From assembly GCA_002491115.1 (NCBI GenBank), contig DKVI01000056.1, positions 1 to 31,607 of the forward strand: a stretch of 31,607 bases of DNA. The letters run 5' to 3'. Under the pieces are notes generated by a model, which was not told the DNA's origin, searched no databases, and saw only the letters and a list, made by a program, of their open reading frames with translations. The position numbers and the translations under genes are program-made. This stretch comes from Lachnospiraceae bacterium UBA7182. GTDB lineage: Bacteria; Bacillota; Clostridia; Lachnospirales; Lachnospiraceae. Shown here piece by piece: positions 24,238-31,324 of this stretch. Each line of letters opens with the position of its first letter. Position 1 is the first letter of the stretch.

Positions 24238-24864
24238 ATGGATGACAGGAATAAGAATAAGGATAAGCCGAAGCGGCTGGAGCCGGGAACCTATGATATC
24301 TTTGAGTTTGGAAAGATATTAAAGGATGATAAAAACTGTATCATGTTTTTGGATTATCTTCACTGTAAAGACTGCATGGAAAGACTGTATCAGGAGGGAA
24401 AGATGAGCGAAGAAGAATATCAGGAGGCGCTGGCCCGGCTGAAAGATGGAGATGCTTATGAGGAGTACCTGTATTTTAAGAATAAGTTCAGAATTATAAA
24501 TCATTGTACCAGATTCCCGGGCAGTACGAATTATCGTAAACTTCCGGTACTGATGGTTGATAAGAACCACGACGGCACATATTTTATACACGGTAAGCTG
24601 ACGGTAAAATATCCTTCATTCGATGAATTGTTTTATGATGTGATTACAGGGCGCAGTCCTGACAGAGAGCGGTTTGCCTTAATTGTGGATGCCGAGGAGC
24701 TTCTGTACAGTGCAGAGGATATTGATCAGGCTGTCTGCGGTTTCAGGGTTCTGGCAGACAGCATTGAGGTTTTTAATTCGGATGATGCTCTTGAGATATT
24801 CGGGGACTGGCTGAGAGAGGCGTATGATTCTGACAGTTGTACCATAAGTGGCGGGTTTTATTAA
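24238..24864 (+). CDS. Unknown protein, paralogue of the C-half of the 22406 product
   Basis: A 208-aa protein from ATG 24238 with AGGGGT at 24220-24225 as the only ribosome-like site. The first 20 residues are basic and charged. Residues about 100-205 (LPVLMVDKNHDGTYFIHGKLTVKYPSFDEL ... ALIVDAEELLYSAED ... ALEIFGDWLREA) align with the end of the 389-aa protein. Tandem duplication followed by fission, or fusion in the other copy, would explain the set. Function unknown. Confidence 0.75.
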   Translation: MDDRNKNKDKPKRLEPGTYDIFEFGKILKDDKNCIMFLDYLHCKDCMERLYQEGKMSEEEYQEALARLKDGDAYEEYLYFKNKFRIINHCTRFPGSTNYRKLPVLMVDKNHDGTYFIHGKLTVKYPSFDELFYDVITGRSPDRERFALIVDAEELLYSAEDIDQAVCGFRVLADSIEVFNSDDALEIFGDWLREAYDSDSCTISGGFY

Positions 24865-24903
24865 AGAGCTGCTGACAGGGGTACCTGGAAAGGAGAGGTG
24901 AAA

Positions 24904-25113
24904 ATGAGCCATGTGTTCCGTGATCCAAAGCGCATTGATCCGATGCTGGCAAAAGTAAAAGAGGCATGGGAGCTGTATCCCGATATGCGCCTTGGTCAGC
25001 TTCTGGCGGTCTGTGCAGAGTGTGCGAATCTGTCCGGGGTTGAGGATGATGAGATGCTTGCCGGTATACAGAGGTATATTGACCGTATGAAGGCAGCGTT
25101 GGGGGTACTTTGA
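24904..25113 (+). CDS. Small conserved-type protein with PDMRLGQLL motif
   Basis: A 69-aa protein; ATG 24904 is 7-8 nt after AAAGGAGAGG, with an in-frame GTG at 24898 as alternative. The pattern R-D-P-K-R-I-D-x-M-L-x-x-V-x-x-x-W-x-x-x-P-D-x-R-L-G-Q-L-L, then an acidic E-D-D-E-M, is that of a widespread small protein family of phages and mobile elements whose function I do not know. The motif GGGGTACTT forms the last codons (Gly-Val-Leu, then TGA). Confidence 0.72.
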   Translation: MSHVFRDPKRIDPMLAKVKEAWELYPDMRLGQLLAVCAECANLSGVEDDEMLAGIQRYIDRMKAALGVL

Positions 25114-25164
25114 TTATGTCTGTGACTGGAGGAAGTGCAATATTATAATGGAGGTGTTTTTAAA

Positions 25165-25662
25165 ATGCGAAGAATCGTCTGTTTTCATAATCCAGAGGAG
25201 ATTAACGGGTATTTGAGTAACTGGTATTTGTCTGACTTTGTCAAAGATGATGTGAGTTTCTCATCTGTGGAGCAGTATATGATGTACAGAAAGGCTTTGC
25301 AGTTTGGGGATACAGAGATTGCCCGGCAGATTCTGCAAACATCCAGTGTGGGCAAAATTAAGGCATTGGGACGTTCTGTCAGCAATTATGATGATATCAT
25401 CTGGAGCGGTGTCAGGCAGATTGTGGTATATGAAGGTCTGCTGGAAAAGTTTCGGCAGAATCAGGAGCTGAAAGACAGGCTGCTTGCTACAAAATCAGAT
25501 ATATTGGCGGAGTGTGCAGTAAAAGACAGAATTTGGGGTATTGGCCTGTCTATGAAAGATGACCGCCGTTTTCAGATGAGCGGGTGGCAGGGACAGAACC
25601 TGCTTGGCTTTACTCTTATGATGGCGCGTGCCGGGATTATGAGAGAGGGGATGATAAGGTGA
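25165..25662 (+). CDS. NADAR-domain protein (YbiA/RibX-type N-glycosidase fold)
   Basis: A 165-aa protein. ATG 25165 follows TGGAGGTG (25148-25155). The family signature runs the full length: YLSNWYLSDF near residue 12, SSVEQYMMYRKALQFGD at about 31-47, WSGVRQIVVYEGLLEKFRQN around 85-105, L-L-A-T with an AEC-x-x-K-D-R-I-W-G-I-G block at about 123-133, and GWQGQNLLGFTLMMAR near the end. NADAR proteins hydrolyse N-glycosidic bonds in ADP-ribose-linked or riboflavin-intermediate substrates; some remove ADP-ribose from guanine and act as antitoxins to DarT-like toxins. Here the stop overlaps the next start (TGATG), so the pair is coupled. Confidence 0.9.
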   Translation: MRRIVCFHNPEEINGYLSNWYLSDFVKDDVSFSSVEQYMMYRKALQFGDTEIARQILQTSSVGKIKALGRSVSNYDDIIWSGVRQIVVYEGLLEKFRQNQELKDRLLATKSDILAECAVKDRIWGIGLSMKDDRRFQMSGWQGQNLLGFTLMMARAGIMREGMIR

Positions 25663-26663
25663 TGGAAAGAATTGAGGCCATTAAAGACTTTTTACTTTTG
25701 TGTGAGAAAGAGAGGCATAACAGTATGCAGAAACTTGTCGATAAATATAATATTAAAGAAATCGATGAAAATGCGCTTTGGGAAATAAGAAACACCCGCA
25801 GACCTTTAGTGCTGGTGCGTGGAAAACCAGTCACGGTTGAGCAGATGGTACAGTTGGTAGCTGGTGAGGAGCCTTTGTTTGGCGAGGGGCCTGAGCATCC
25901 TTCAGAGCGTGAATGGGCACTTGATCCCAGGACGCGGGGAGGTATTCTGGGAAATATATTTTATCGTAGATGCAACTTCTGGATTCATCCATGGGTATTT
26001 TCGGATGGTACCATAGGGGGAGATCTTCATTCCAATATAAAGTATCCTGAACTTACAGAGTTTCTGCCGGATTATATGCATCTGGGAGAAAAGTATCCTT
26101 TTTTGGATATGGTTGTTTCATATACTACTTATGACGAGCGCACCTGTTGTAGATGCGGTATTATAAATGATGTATGGAAAAAAGACGGCGGGGAAAATTG
26201 TAAATGCAAAGACTGCGCTCCATATCTGGACAGGATCAGGCGCTGTCTTGGAATCAGAGGAGATAAATTAATACCTGATTTTGAGGAAATGTATTTTGGA
26301 GACTGGGATGAGGCTCATGTGAGAAGTGACGTTGGTGATTCTGTCGTTTTAACGATATGGATACATGATGGTAAGACAGAGGTTCTTTTCGGCAATAAAG
26401 CAGCGGTTAAATTTAATGAGTATAATAATTTATACTGCGCTCCTGAATATGCGTACATGTTTTCGTATACGCTGTATTACCATGAAGATAACTGTGTATT
26501 TGATAAAAAATTTATTGAGGATTGTTTTGAATATGTCGGAAAGCCACGAAGCCTTTGCGACGAGTACATAAAGCGTGAATTCATTTATTTAAATGAAAAG
26601 GCAATTGTTGTTACAAAGGAGTGGGTAATCAATCAGTATAATAAATTTATAGCCGGCAGATAA
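25662..26663 (+). CDS. Unknown protein with a Cys-cluster (zinc-ribbon-like) motif
   Basis: A 333-aa protein. ATG 25662 shares bases with the TGA of the NADAR gene. Central features are RRPLVLVRGKPVTVEQMVQLV (about 46-66), a long conserved-looking block with IHPWVFSDGTIGGDLHSNIKYPE, then T-C-C-R-C-G followed by C-K-C-K-D-C. The last pair of clusters could bind one zinc. The C-terminal third is Tyr-rich. I do not know the family. Coupling to NADAR suggests a shared job. Confidence 0.75.
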   Translation: MERIEAIKDFLLLCEKERHNSMQKLVDKYNIKEIDENALWEIRNTRRPLVLVRGKPVTVEQMVQLVAGEEPLFGEGPEHPSEREWALDPRTRGGILGNIFYRRCNFWIHPWVFSDGTIGGDLHSNIKYPELTEFLPDYMHLGEKYPFLDMVVSYTTYDERTCCRCGIINDVWKKDGGENCKCKDCAPYLDRIRRCLGIRGDKLIPDFEEMYFGDWDEAHVRSDVGDSVVLTIWIHDGKTEVLFGNKAAVKFNEYNNLYCAPEYAYMFSYTLYYHEDNCVFDKKFIEDCFEYVGKPRSLCDEYIKREFIYLNEKAIVVTKEWVINQYNKFIAGR

Positions 26664-26698
26664 GCAGGACAGTATTTTGAGAAAGTGGTGTTAAATTC

Positions 26699-27478
26699 AT
26701 GATTTACATTACGGGTGACTGCCATGGGAATTTTGGGCGTTTTACAAAGCATCAGCGTATAAAGCTCCCTTTTTCGCTTGGGGAAAATGATTATGTGATT
26801 GTGTGCGGCGACTTGGGACTGCTGTGGGTGAAGGATAAAGAGTTTGAATATAACTTGAAGTGGCTCTCCAGACTGCCGTTTACACTTCTTTGGGTGCAGG
26901 GCAATCACGAAAACTATAATATGATTGCAGAATATCCTCTGGAACAGTGGCATGGCGGCAGGGTACGCCATATCGTCAGGGATAAAATCATTCTTCTTGA
27001 GCGTGGCCAGATTTTTCATATGGAAGGTAAATCTTTCTTTACTTTTGGAGGAGCGTCCAGTCATGATATTGAGGGCGGCATACTGGACAGGAATTCGCCG
27101 GACTTCAGGAAAAATAAAAAGCGGGCAGTTCAAAGCGGCTTACCCTATCGAATCAGAAATGAGTCATGGTGGGAGCAGGAGCTGCCTGCGGAGGCCGAAA
27201 TGCAGGAGGGGACAGCTAATCTTTCCGGAGCAGGCTTTTGTGTTGATTATGTGATATCTCATTGTCTGTCAAACGGTATGCAGGACAAACTGGAGAGGTA
27301 TTATGGCAGTGGCGCCAGATTATATGATCAGGATATTCTGACGAATTATTTTGAAGAACTGGAAAAAAAGCTGCAATATAACGTATGGTTTTGCGGACAT
27401 TACCATATAGATCTGAAGTTGGATGAAAAGCATACGATATTGTATAAAGACATTGTCTGTCTGGCCGACTTCCAGTGA
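26699..27478 (+). CDS. Calcineurin-like metallophosphoesterase
   Basis: A 259-aa protein from ATG 26699, 36 nt after the previous stop, with only a weak site (GGTG). The metal-binding motifs appear in order: GDCHG (D7, H9), GDLG (D38), GNHE (68-71), ISHCLS near residue 190 and CGHYHID near 230. This is the complete set for a two-metal phosphodiesterase/phosphatase. An internal insert (GGASSHDIEGGILDRNSPDF) is typical of small prokaryotic members. The substrate is unknown; processing of ADP-ribose-type or nucleic-acid phosphoesters would fit its neighbour. Confidence 0.92.
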   Translation: MIYITGDCHGNFGRFTKHQRIKLPFSLGENDYVIVCGDLGLLWVKDKEFEYNLKWLSRLPFTLLWVQGNHENYNMIAEYPLEQWHGGRVRHIVRDKIILLERGQIFHMEGKSFFTFGGASSHDIEGGILDRNSPDFRKNKKRAVQSGLPYRIRNESWWEQELPAEAEMQEGTANLSGAGFCVDYVISHCLSNGMQDKLERYYGSGARLYDQDILTNYFEELEKKLQYNVWFCGHYHIDLKLDEKHTILYKDIVCLADFQ

Positions 27479-27588
27479 ATCAGGGGTACTTCTTTTGCGA
27501 AAACGCGCGAAAACTGCGAGGTAAATATGTAATCCTCATGTCCTGCAGGCCTGCAGAATTAAAAAAGTGATTTTTATGGATGTTTAAG

Positions 27589-27650
27589 AGAGACATTCAG
27601 TCAGTTATTTGTAAATACAGATATTTTGACTGAGATGTCTCTTTTGTTGT
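27589..27650 (+). terminator. Terminator-like hairpin after the phosphoesterase gene
   Basis: AGAGACATTCAGTC (27589-27602) pairs with GACTGAGATGTCTCT (27628-27642) with a small internal mismatch and a 25-nt AT-rich loop, followed by TTTGTTG. GGGGTACTT (27483) lies 4 nt after the stop of the gene. Confidence 0.6.
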
Positions 27651-27729
27651 GCTGAAAATCCGGTCTTACAAGCGATTTGCCAAGGCTTTGGTTTAGAGTT
27701 AACCTTTTACCGACAGGAGGCATCGAACC

Positions 27730-28290
27730 GTGGAAACTCGGTATGAAAAAGTAAAAAATATTATTCGGCATTTCCAAACCGGTTATATCGTGGGAAGGCA
27801 GACTGCCGCAAATGAGAGGCTTGCTTTTCTTGTGGTGATGGTTGTCATTACTAAACGAAGTATTCCTCAGATAGTAAAGATACAGCGGAATCAGTTCTTT
27901 GTGGGTATAAAAGGTTTCGTATTCAGGGGTACTTCTCCAAGAGCAGGGAATATCTATTATATTCAATTACCTATGAGCTTTATGGATTATTTATCCAGTT
28001 ATTGTTTCAAGTATCAGGTAGCGGGAGAAGGGCGTATTTTTCCCTTTCATTCTGATTATGTGGGAAATCGGGTTCGAGAGCTGGTGAAATTTGTTGGATA
28101 TGATATGTCAATTAACGATATACAGACATTGATTCCTTATCCATACAATACGAAGCAATATCAAAGACTTGCTTTTGAGTTGCTGGATATGTTGCAAGAT
28201 GTCCACTATGCAGAGATGTACAGGTGTTTTTCGGGGGAGGATATATGTAATTCTATTCGTATATTTGAGGAGAAGCATCTAAAAGAGTAA
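27730..28290 (+). CDS. Unknown 186-aa protein
   Basis: GTG 27730 is preceded by GACAGGAGGC (27713-27722). The protein is basic in its first half, with a beta-rich part (FFVGIKGFVFRG, GNIYYIQLP) and a helical second half (VGNRVRELVKFVGYDMSINDIQ). It recalls part of an integrase-like fold but lacks the catalytic residues, so no family is assigned. The last exact GGGGTACTT of the window (27926-27934) is inside. It precedes the recombinase genes and may belong to the same module. Confidence 0.65.
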   Translation: METRYEKVKNIIRHFQTGYIVGRQTAANERLAFLVVMVVITKRSIPQIVKIQRNQFFVGIKGFVFRGTSPRAGNIYYIQLPMSFMDYLSSYCFKYQVAGEGRIFPFHSDYVGNRVRELVKFVGYDMSINDIQTLIPYPYNTKQYQRLAFELLDMLQDVHYAEMYRCFSGEDICNSIRIFEEKHLKE

Positions 28291-28353
28291 TGGATGAGTT
28301 TACTCTTAATATGGGCTATAAAGAATATCTTAATTTTTTGGAGGTATTTTTTT

Positions 28354-28572
28354 ATGAGTGCAATGTTTTGTTTTGTGCCTGATTCATATTCTGATGATGC
28401 AGATAATATGCTGTTAAAAAGCAATATGGACTCTACCAGTATGTCCCATCAGATTAGTTCGAAGAGTAAAACAAAAAAGTGGAGAGTTGTCAGAAGTTAT
28501 ACGTCAAAGTTTTCCTGTATGGAGGCAGTCGAGAGACTGATTAAGATTCATAGCGATACAAAGGAGGCTTAA
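28354..28572 (+). CDS. Small protein upstream of serine recombinase
   Basis: A 72-aa protein; ATG 28354 follows TTTTGGAGG (28335-28343). It ends 2 nt before the recombinase start. The N-terminal half is acidic and the C-terminal half basic (SKTKKWRVVRSYTSKFSCMEA). Short proteins of this kind, such as TnpW of Tn4451-type elements, often precede large serine recombinases; whether this is a true relative is uncertain. Confidence 0.65.
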   Translation: MSAMFCFVPDSYSDDADNMLLKSNMDSTSMSHQISSKSKTKKWRVVRSYTSKFSCMEAVERLIKIHSDTKEA

Positions 28573-28574
28573 TT

Positions 28575-30290
28575 ATGGCGAGTAGACAGATAAGATTCTC
28601 TGTACATAATTGTCTGTATAAAGATACATGGAGTGTAGGCATCTATGTGCGTCTGTCCGACGAAGACAGGGACAAAAAAGAAAAGACAGATATGAGCCGG
28701 AGTATTATCAATCAGATTGCTTATATCAGAAGCTATATGGAGATGCTGAATGACAATTTAGAGGAAGAATTCAGACTGAAAGAGTATAAGGTGTATTGTG
28801 ATGATGACCATACAGGCATGAATTTTGAGCGTGACGGCTTTCAGAGCATGATGAGGGACGCCAGAGCAGGCCTGATTGACTGCATTATCGTAAAGAATTT
28901 GTCACGTTTAGGCAGATATGATAAAGGGATGCAGCAATATCTGGAGGATGAGTTTGAGCAGTATGGTAAGGAGATACGTCTGATTGCCATAGGTGATAAT
29001 TATGACAGTCTGTATAAGGAGATCGGAGTCATTGACAAGGTGATTCTGCTTCTGAACCGTGAATATTCGGAGCAACAGCACCGTAATGTCTGCATCGGCA
29101 TGCATTCCATGCAAAAGAAGGGGCTGTTTGTAGGCGCATTTCCCCCATATGGTTATATCAGAGATCCGGAGAATCGGCACCATTTGCTTCCAGACCCTAC
29201 TGCTTCTGAGATTGTGAAAAGAATCTATGAAGAGTATCTGTCAGGCGTTTCTGCAAAGGAGATTGCCGCAGGGCTGACCATAGACGGGATTGTCAATCCT
29301 TCTACTTATAAAAGACTGCATGGCTCTAATTTCAAATGTGGTAAAAAGATATCTGAAAAGGAGGTACACTGGAGAGGTGACAGCGTCAAACGCATCCTGA
29401 TGGACGAGGTATACACAGGTACTCTGGTTCAGCATAAGCAAGTGAAGCGAAAGCTTACCGACAGCAGACCCTCTCAGCTTCCAAAAGATCAGTGGGTTCG
29501 TTGTGAAGGCACCCATGAGGCGATTATCTCCAGGGAGAGATGGGATATTGTCCAATCCATGATGAAGTCTGTCAAGCACGACCTCACAAAGAAAGACGAG
29601 GTAACGATTTTTAAAGGGCTGTTAAAGTGTGGTGACTGTAAGCATGCCATGCGAAAAAAATATGATAAGTATATCAATGTGTCAAATGGTGGGACATCCA
29701 GATATTTGTACTATAATTGCGGTACCTATCGTGATTACAGTCAGAACTTTAAGAGGCTGGGAGAGAATGCCCCCAGGTGTACAAGCCATTATATATCAGA
29801 TAAAGTAATCAGGGGTATCGTGATAGATGATATCAATAAAATCATCGGCCAGGTGGAAAACTTAAGTGAGATGATAAAAAAGTACCAGGACAGACCGTCT
29901 TCTGACAAGGCTAATACCATACAGCGTGAGATTGATAACAAAAATAAGGCAATTCAGAAGTATCAGGAGCGTATGAAAGCAGCCAGGGGTATGCTCTATG
30001 ACGGCATTATTACCAGGACGGAATATGAGAGTGACATTGAAGATATACGGAACGATATTGAGCGACTTGAGACGGAGATTCGTTTTCTGTCTGAACTGAC
30101 TGCGTCTGCTTCAGCGGTGCTTTCAAATCAGTGGATACAGAAGCTTCTGGAGAATGGTAAGATTACGGAGCTTGACCGGGCTACGGTTGTAGAGTTTATT
30201 GAGAAGATTTATGTATACGAGGATAAGCATATAGAGATTGTCTATAAGTTCAGCGACGAGTTTGATCATCTGTTTGCAGACTTCGTCTAG
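28575..30290 (+). CDS. Large serine recombinase
   Basis: A 571-aa protein from ATG 28575 after AAGGAGGC (28561-28568). The resolvase domain begins near residue 20, with the nucleophile S28 in GIYVRLSDED, and NLSRLGRYD around 108-116. The recombinase domain follows (FPPYGYIRDPENRHHLLPDP, about 190-210). A zinc ribbon with K-C-G-D-C, then Y-N-C-G and APRC, lies around 350-405. A long coiled coil spans about 420-510, and the protein ends in a DUF4368-like segment (VVEFIEKIYVYEDKHIEIVYKF). All parts of a TnpX-like large serine recombinase are present, so it should be active in excision/insertion. Confidence 0.95.
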   Translation: MASRQIRFSVHNCLYKDTWSVGIYVRLSDEDRDKKEKTDMSRSIINQIAYIRSYMEMLNDNLEEEFRLKEYKVYCDDDHTGMNFERDGFQSMMRDARAGLIDCIIVKNLSRLGRYDKGMQQYLEDEFEQYGKEIRLIAIGDNYDSLYKEIGVIDKVILLLNREYSEQQHRNVCIGMHSMQKKGLFVGAFPPYGYIRDPENRHHLLPDPTASEIVKRIYEEYLSGVSAKEIAAGLTIDGIVNPSTYKRLHGSNFKCGKKISEKEVHWRGDSVKRILMDEVYTGTLVQHKQVKRKLTDSRPSQLPKDQWVRCEGTHEAIISRERWDIVQSMMKSVKHDLTKKDEVTIFKGLLKCGDCKHAMRKKYDKYINVSNGGTSRYLYYNCGTYRDYSQNFKRLGENAPRCTSHYISDKVIRGIVIDDINKIIGQVENLSEMIKKYQDRPSSDKANTIQREIDNKNKAIQKYQERMKAARGMLYDGIITRTEYESDIEDIRNDIERLETEIRFLSELTASASAVLSNQWIQKLLENGKITELDRATVVEFIEKIYVYEDKHIEIVYKFSDEFDHLFADFV

Positions 30291-30311
30291 GCTGTTCGCA
30301 GGGCAAAATGG

Positions 30312-30340
30312 TTTACACATGAGAGAAAAGTGGCTATAAT
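30312..30340 (+). promoter_or_regulatory. Promoter of the AAA-ATPase-like relic
   Basis: TTTACA (30312-30317), 17-nt spacer, TATAAT (30335-30340): a near-ideal sigma-A promoter 63 nt before ATG 30404. Confidence 0.75.
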
Positions 30341-30403
30341 AAAGTAAAGTTGCTTATTGTAAAGGTAAGCCTGCGGGCTGAGAACAGTTGTGAGGATACA
30401 GGT

Positions 30404-31324
30404 ATGGGAATTTATTTGAATCCGGGGAATGAGGGATTTCAGAGCGCTTTGCGCTCACAGATTTATGTTGATAAAACACAGATGCTGGAATACACCAATT
30501 CCGTGCTTGATACGGAGCAGAGATATATCTGTGTCAGCAGACCAAGGCATTTTGGAAAATCTGATACAGCGGAGATGCTGACGGCTTATTATGACAGAAG
30601 TTGCGATTCGTCCGAGCTTTTCAAAGGCAAAAAAATTGCAGAAAAGGAAGGATATGAACAACACAGGAATCTTTTGCTCTGTCCCAGATCAATAAAATCA
30701 ACAGAAAAAATTTGTCATTATTATTGATGAATGGGATGCTGTTTTTCGCGAGGATAAATATGACGCAAAAGCGCAGAAAGAATATATTATGTTTCTCCAA
30801 AGCCTGTTTAAAGATGCACCTTCCAAGAAATTTGTAAAGCTTGCATATTTGACGGGAATTCTTCCCATAAAAAATACGGGACAGAGTCTGCGCTGAATAA
30901 TTTTGATGAGTTTACAATGCTGGAGCCGGATGTACTTGCAGAATATGTCGGTTTTACAGAAGCAGAGGTGCGTGGACTGTATGAGAAATATCATATGGAT
31001 TTTGAGAAAGCCAGACGGTGGTATGACGGGTACAGGCTGGGGGACGGATTGCATATTTATAATCCGAAGTCAGTAGTGGATTCCATACGCAGAAGGCGGA
31101 TCGGTAATTACTGGACGAATACGGAGACCTATGAGTCGCTGAAAAGCTATATTAACATGAATTTTGACGGTCTGAAGGATGATGTGGCAAGGATGCTGGC
31201 AGGAGATGCCTGTACAGTGAATTCGGCGAAGTTCCAGAATGATATGACCTCCTTTAAAAGTAAAGATGATATTTTGACCTTGCTGGTACATCTGGGGTAT
31301 CTGTCCTATGATGGATTTGTTTAA
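30404..31324 (+). pseudogene. Degraded AAA-ATPase-like/PD-(D/E)XK (DUF1703-type) gene
   Basis: ATG 30404 (MGIYLNPGNEGFQSAL) follows TGAGGAT. The start is that of the AAA-ATPase-like family: YVDKTQML, and a Walker A region reading SRPRHFGKSDTA (usually RPRRFGKS). After residue about 85 the frame joins, with loss of part of the gene, to ALSQINKI in another frame (about 30676). It shifts again at an A-run at 30704-30710 (KFVIIIDEWDAVFRED, the Walker B region) and again at 30868-30875, then continues as NNFDEFTMLEPDVLAEYVGF to a stop at 31324. At least three disruptions make it non-functional. Confidence 0.88.

Larger units (their letters stand above)
2263..27934 (+). repeat. Dispersed, strictly oriented GGGGTACTT motif, 23 exact copies
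   Basis: Exact copies start at 2263, 2522, 5785, 7340, 7619, 8148, 8899, 10154, 10658, 11694, 11926, 12068, 13098, 13540, 14461, 15254, 17554, 18825, 20474, 21668, 25102, 27483 and 27926. I found none in the reverse orientation (AAGTACCCC). Fifteen or so are outside genes although most of the window is coding. Variants GGGGTACC, GGGGTACTG and GGGGTATT add further copies, often preceded by CA. Inside genes it reads Gly-Val-Leu or Gly-Tyr-Phe. It overlaps the ribosome site at 5785 and 14461, but not at most other places. Confidence 0.9.

Noticed and set aside
2263..27934. GGGGTACTT as a ribosome binding site
   Set aside because: It can serve as one at 5785 and 14461, but most copies follow stop codons, lie inside genes, or keep + orientation beside minus-strand genes.
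2263..27934. Integron attC sites
   Set aside because: No RYYYAAC/GTTRRRY pairs with an imperfect palindrome were seen around the motif, and the recombinase shows no sign of the IntI-specific insert.
2263..27934. DNA-uptake sequence of naturally competent bacteria
   Set aside because: Uptake sequences occur in both orientations and often as inverted pairs in terminators; here only one strand is used.
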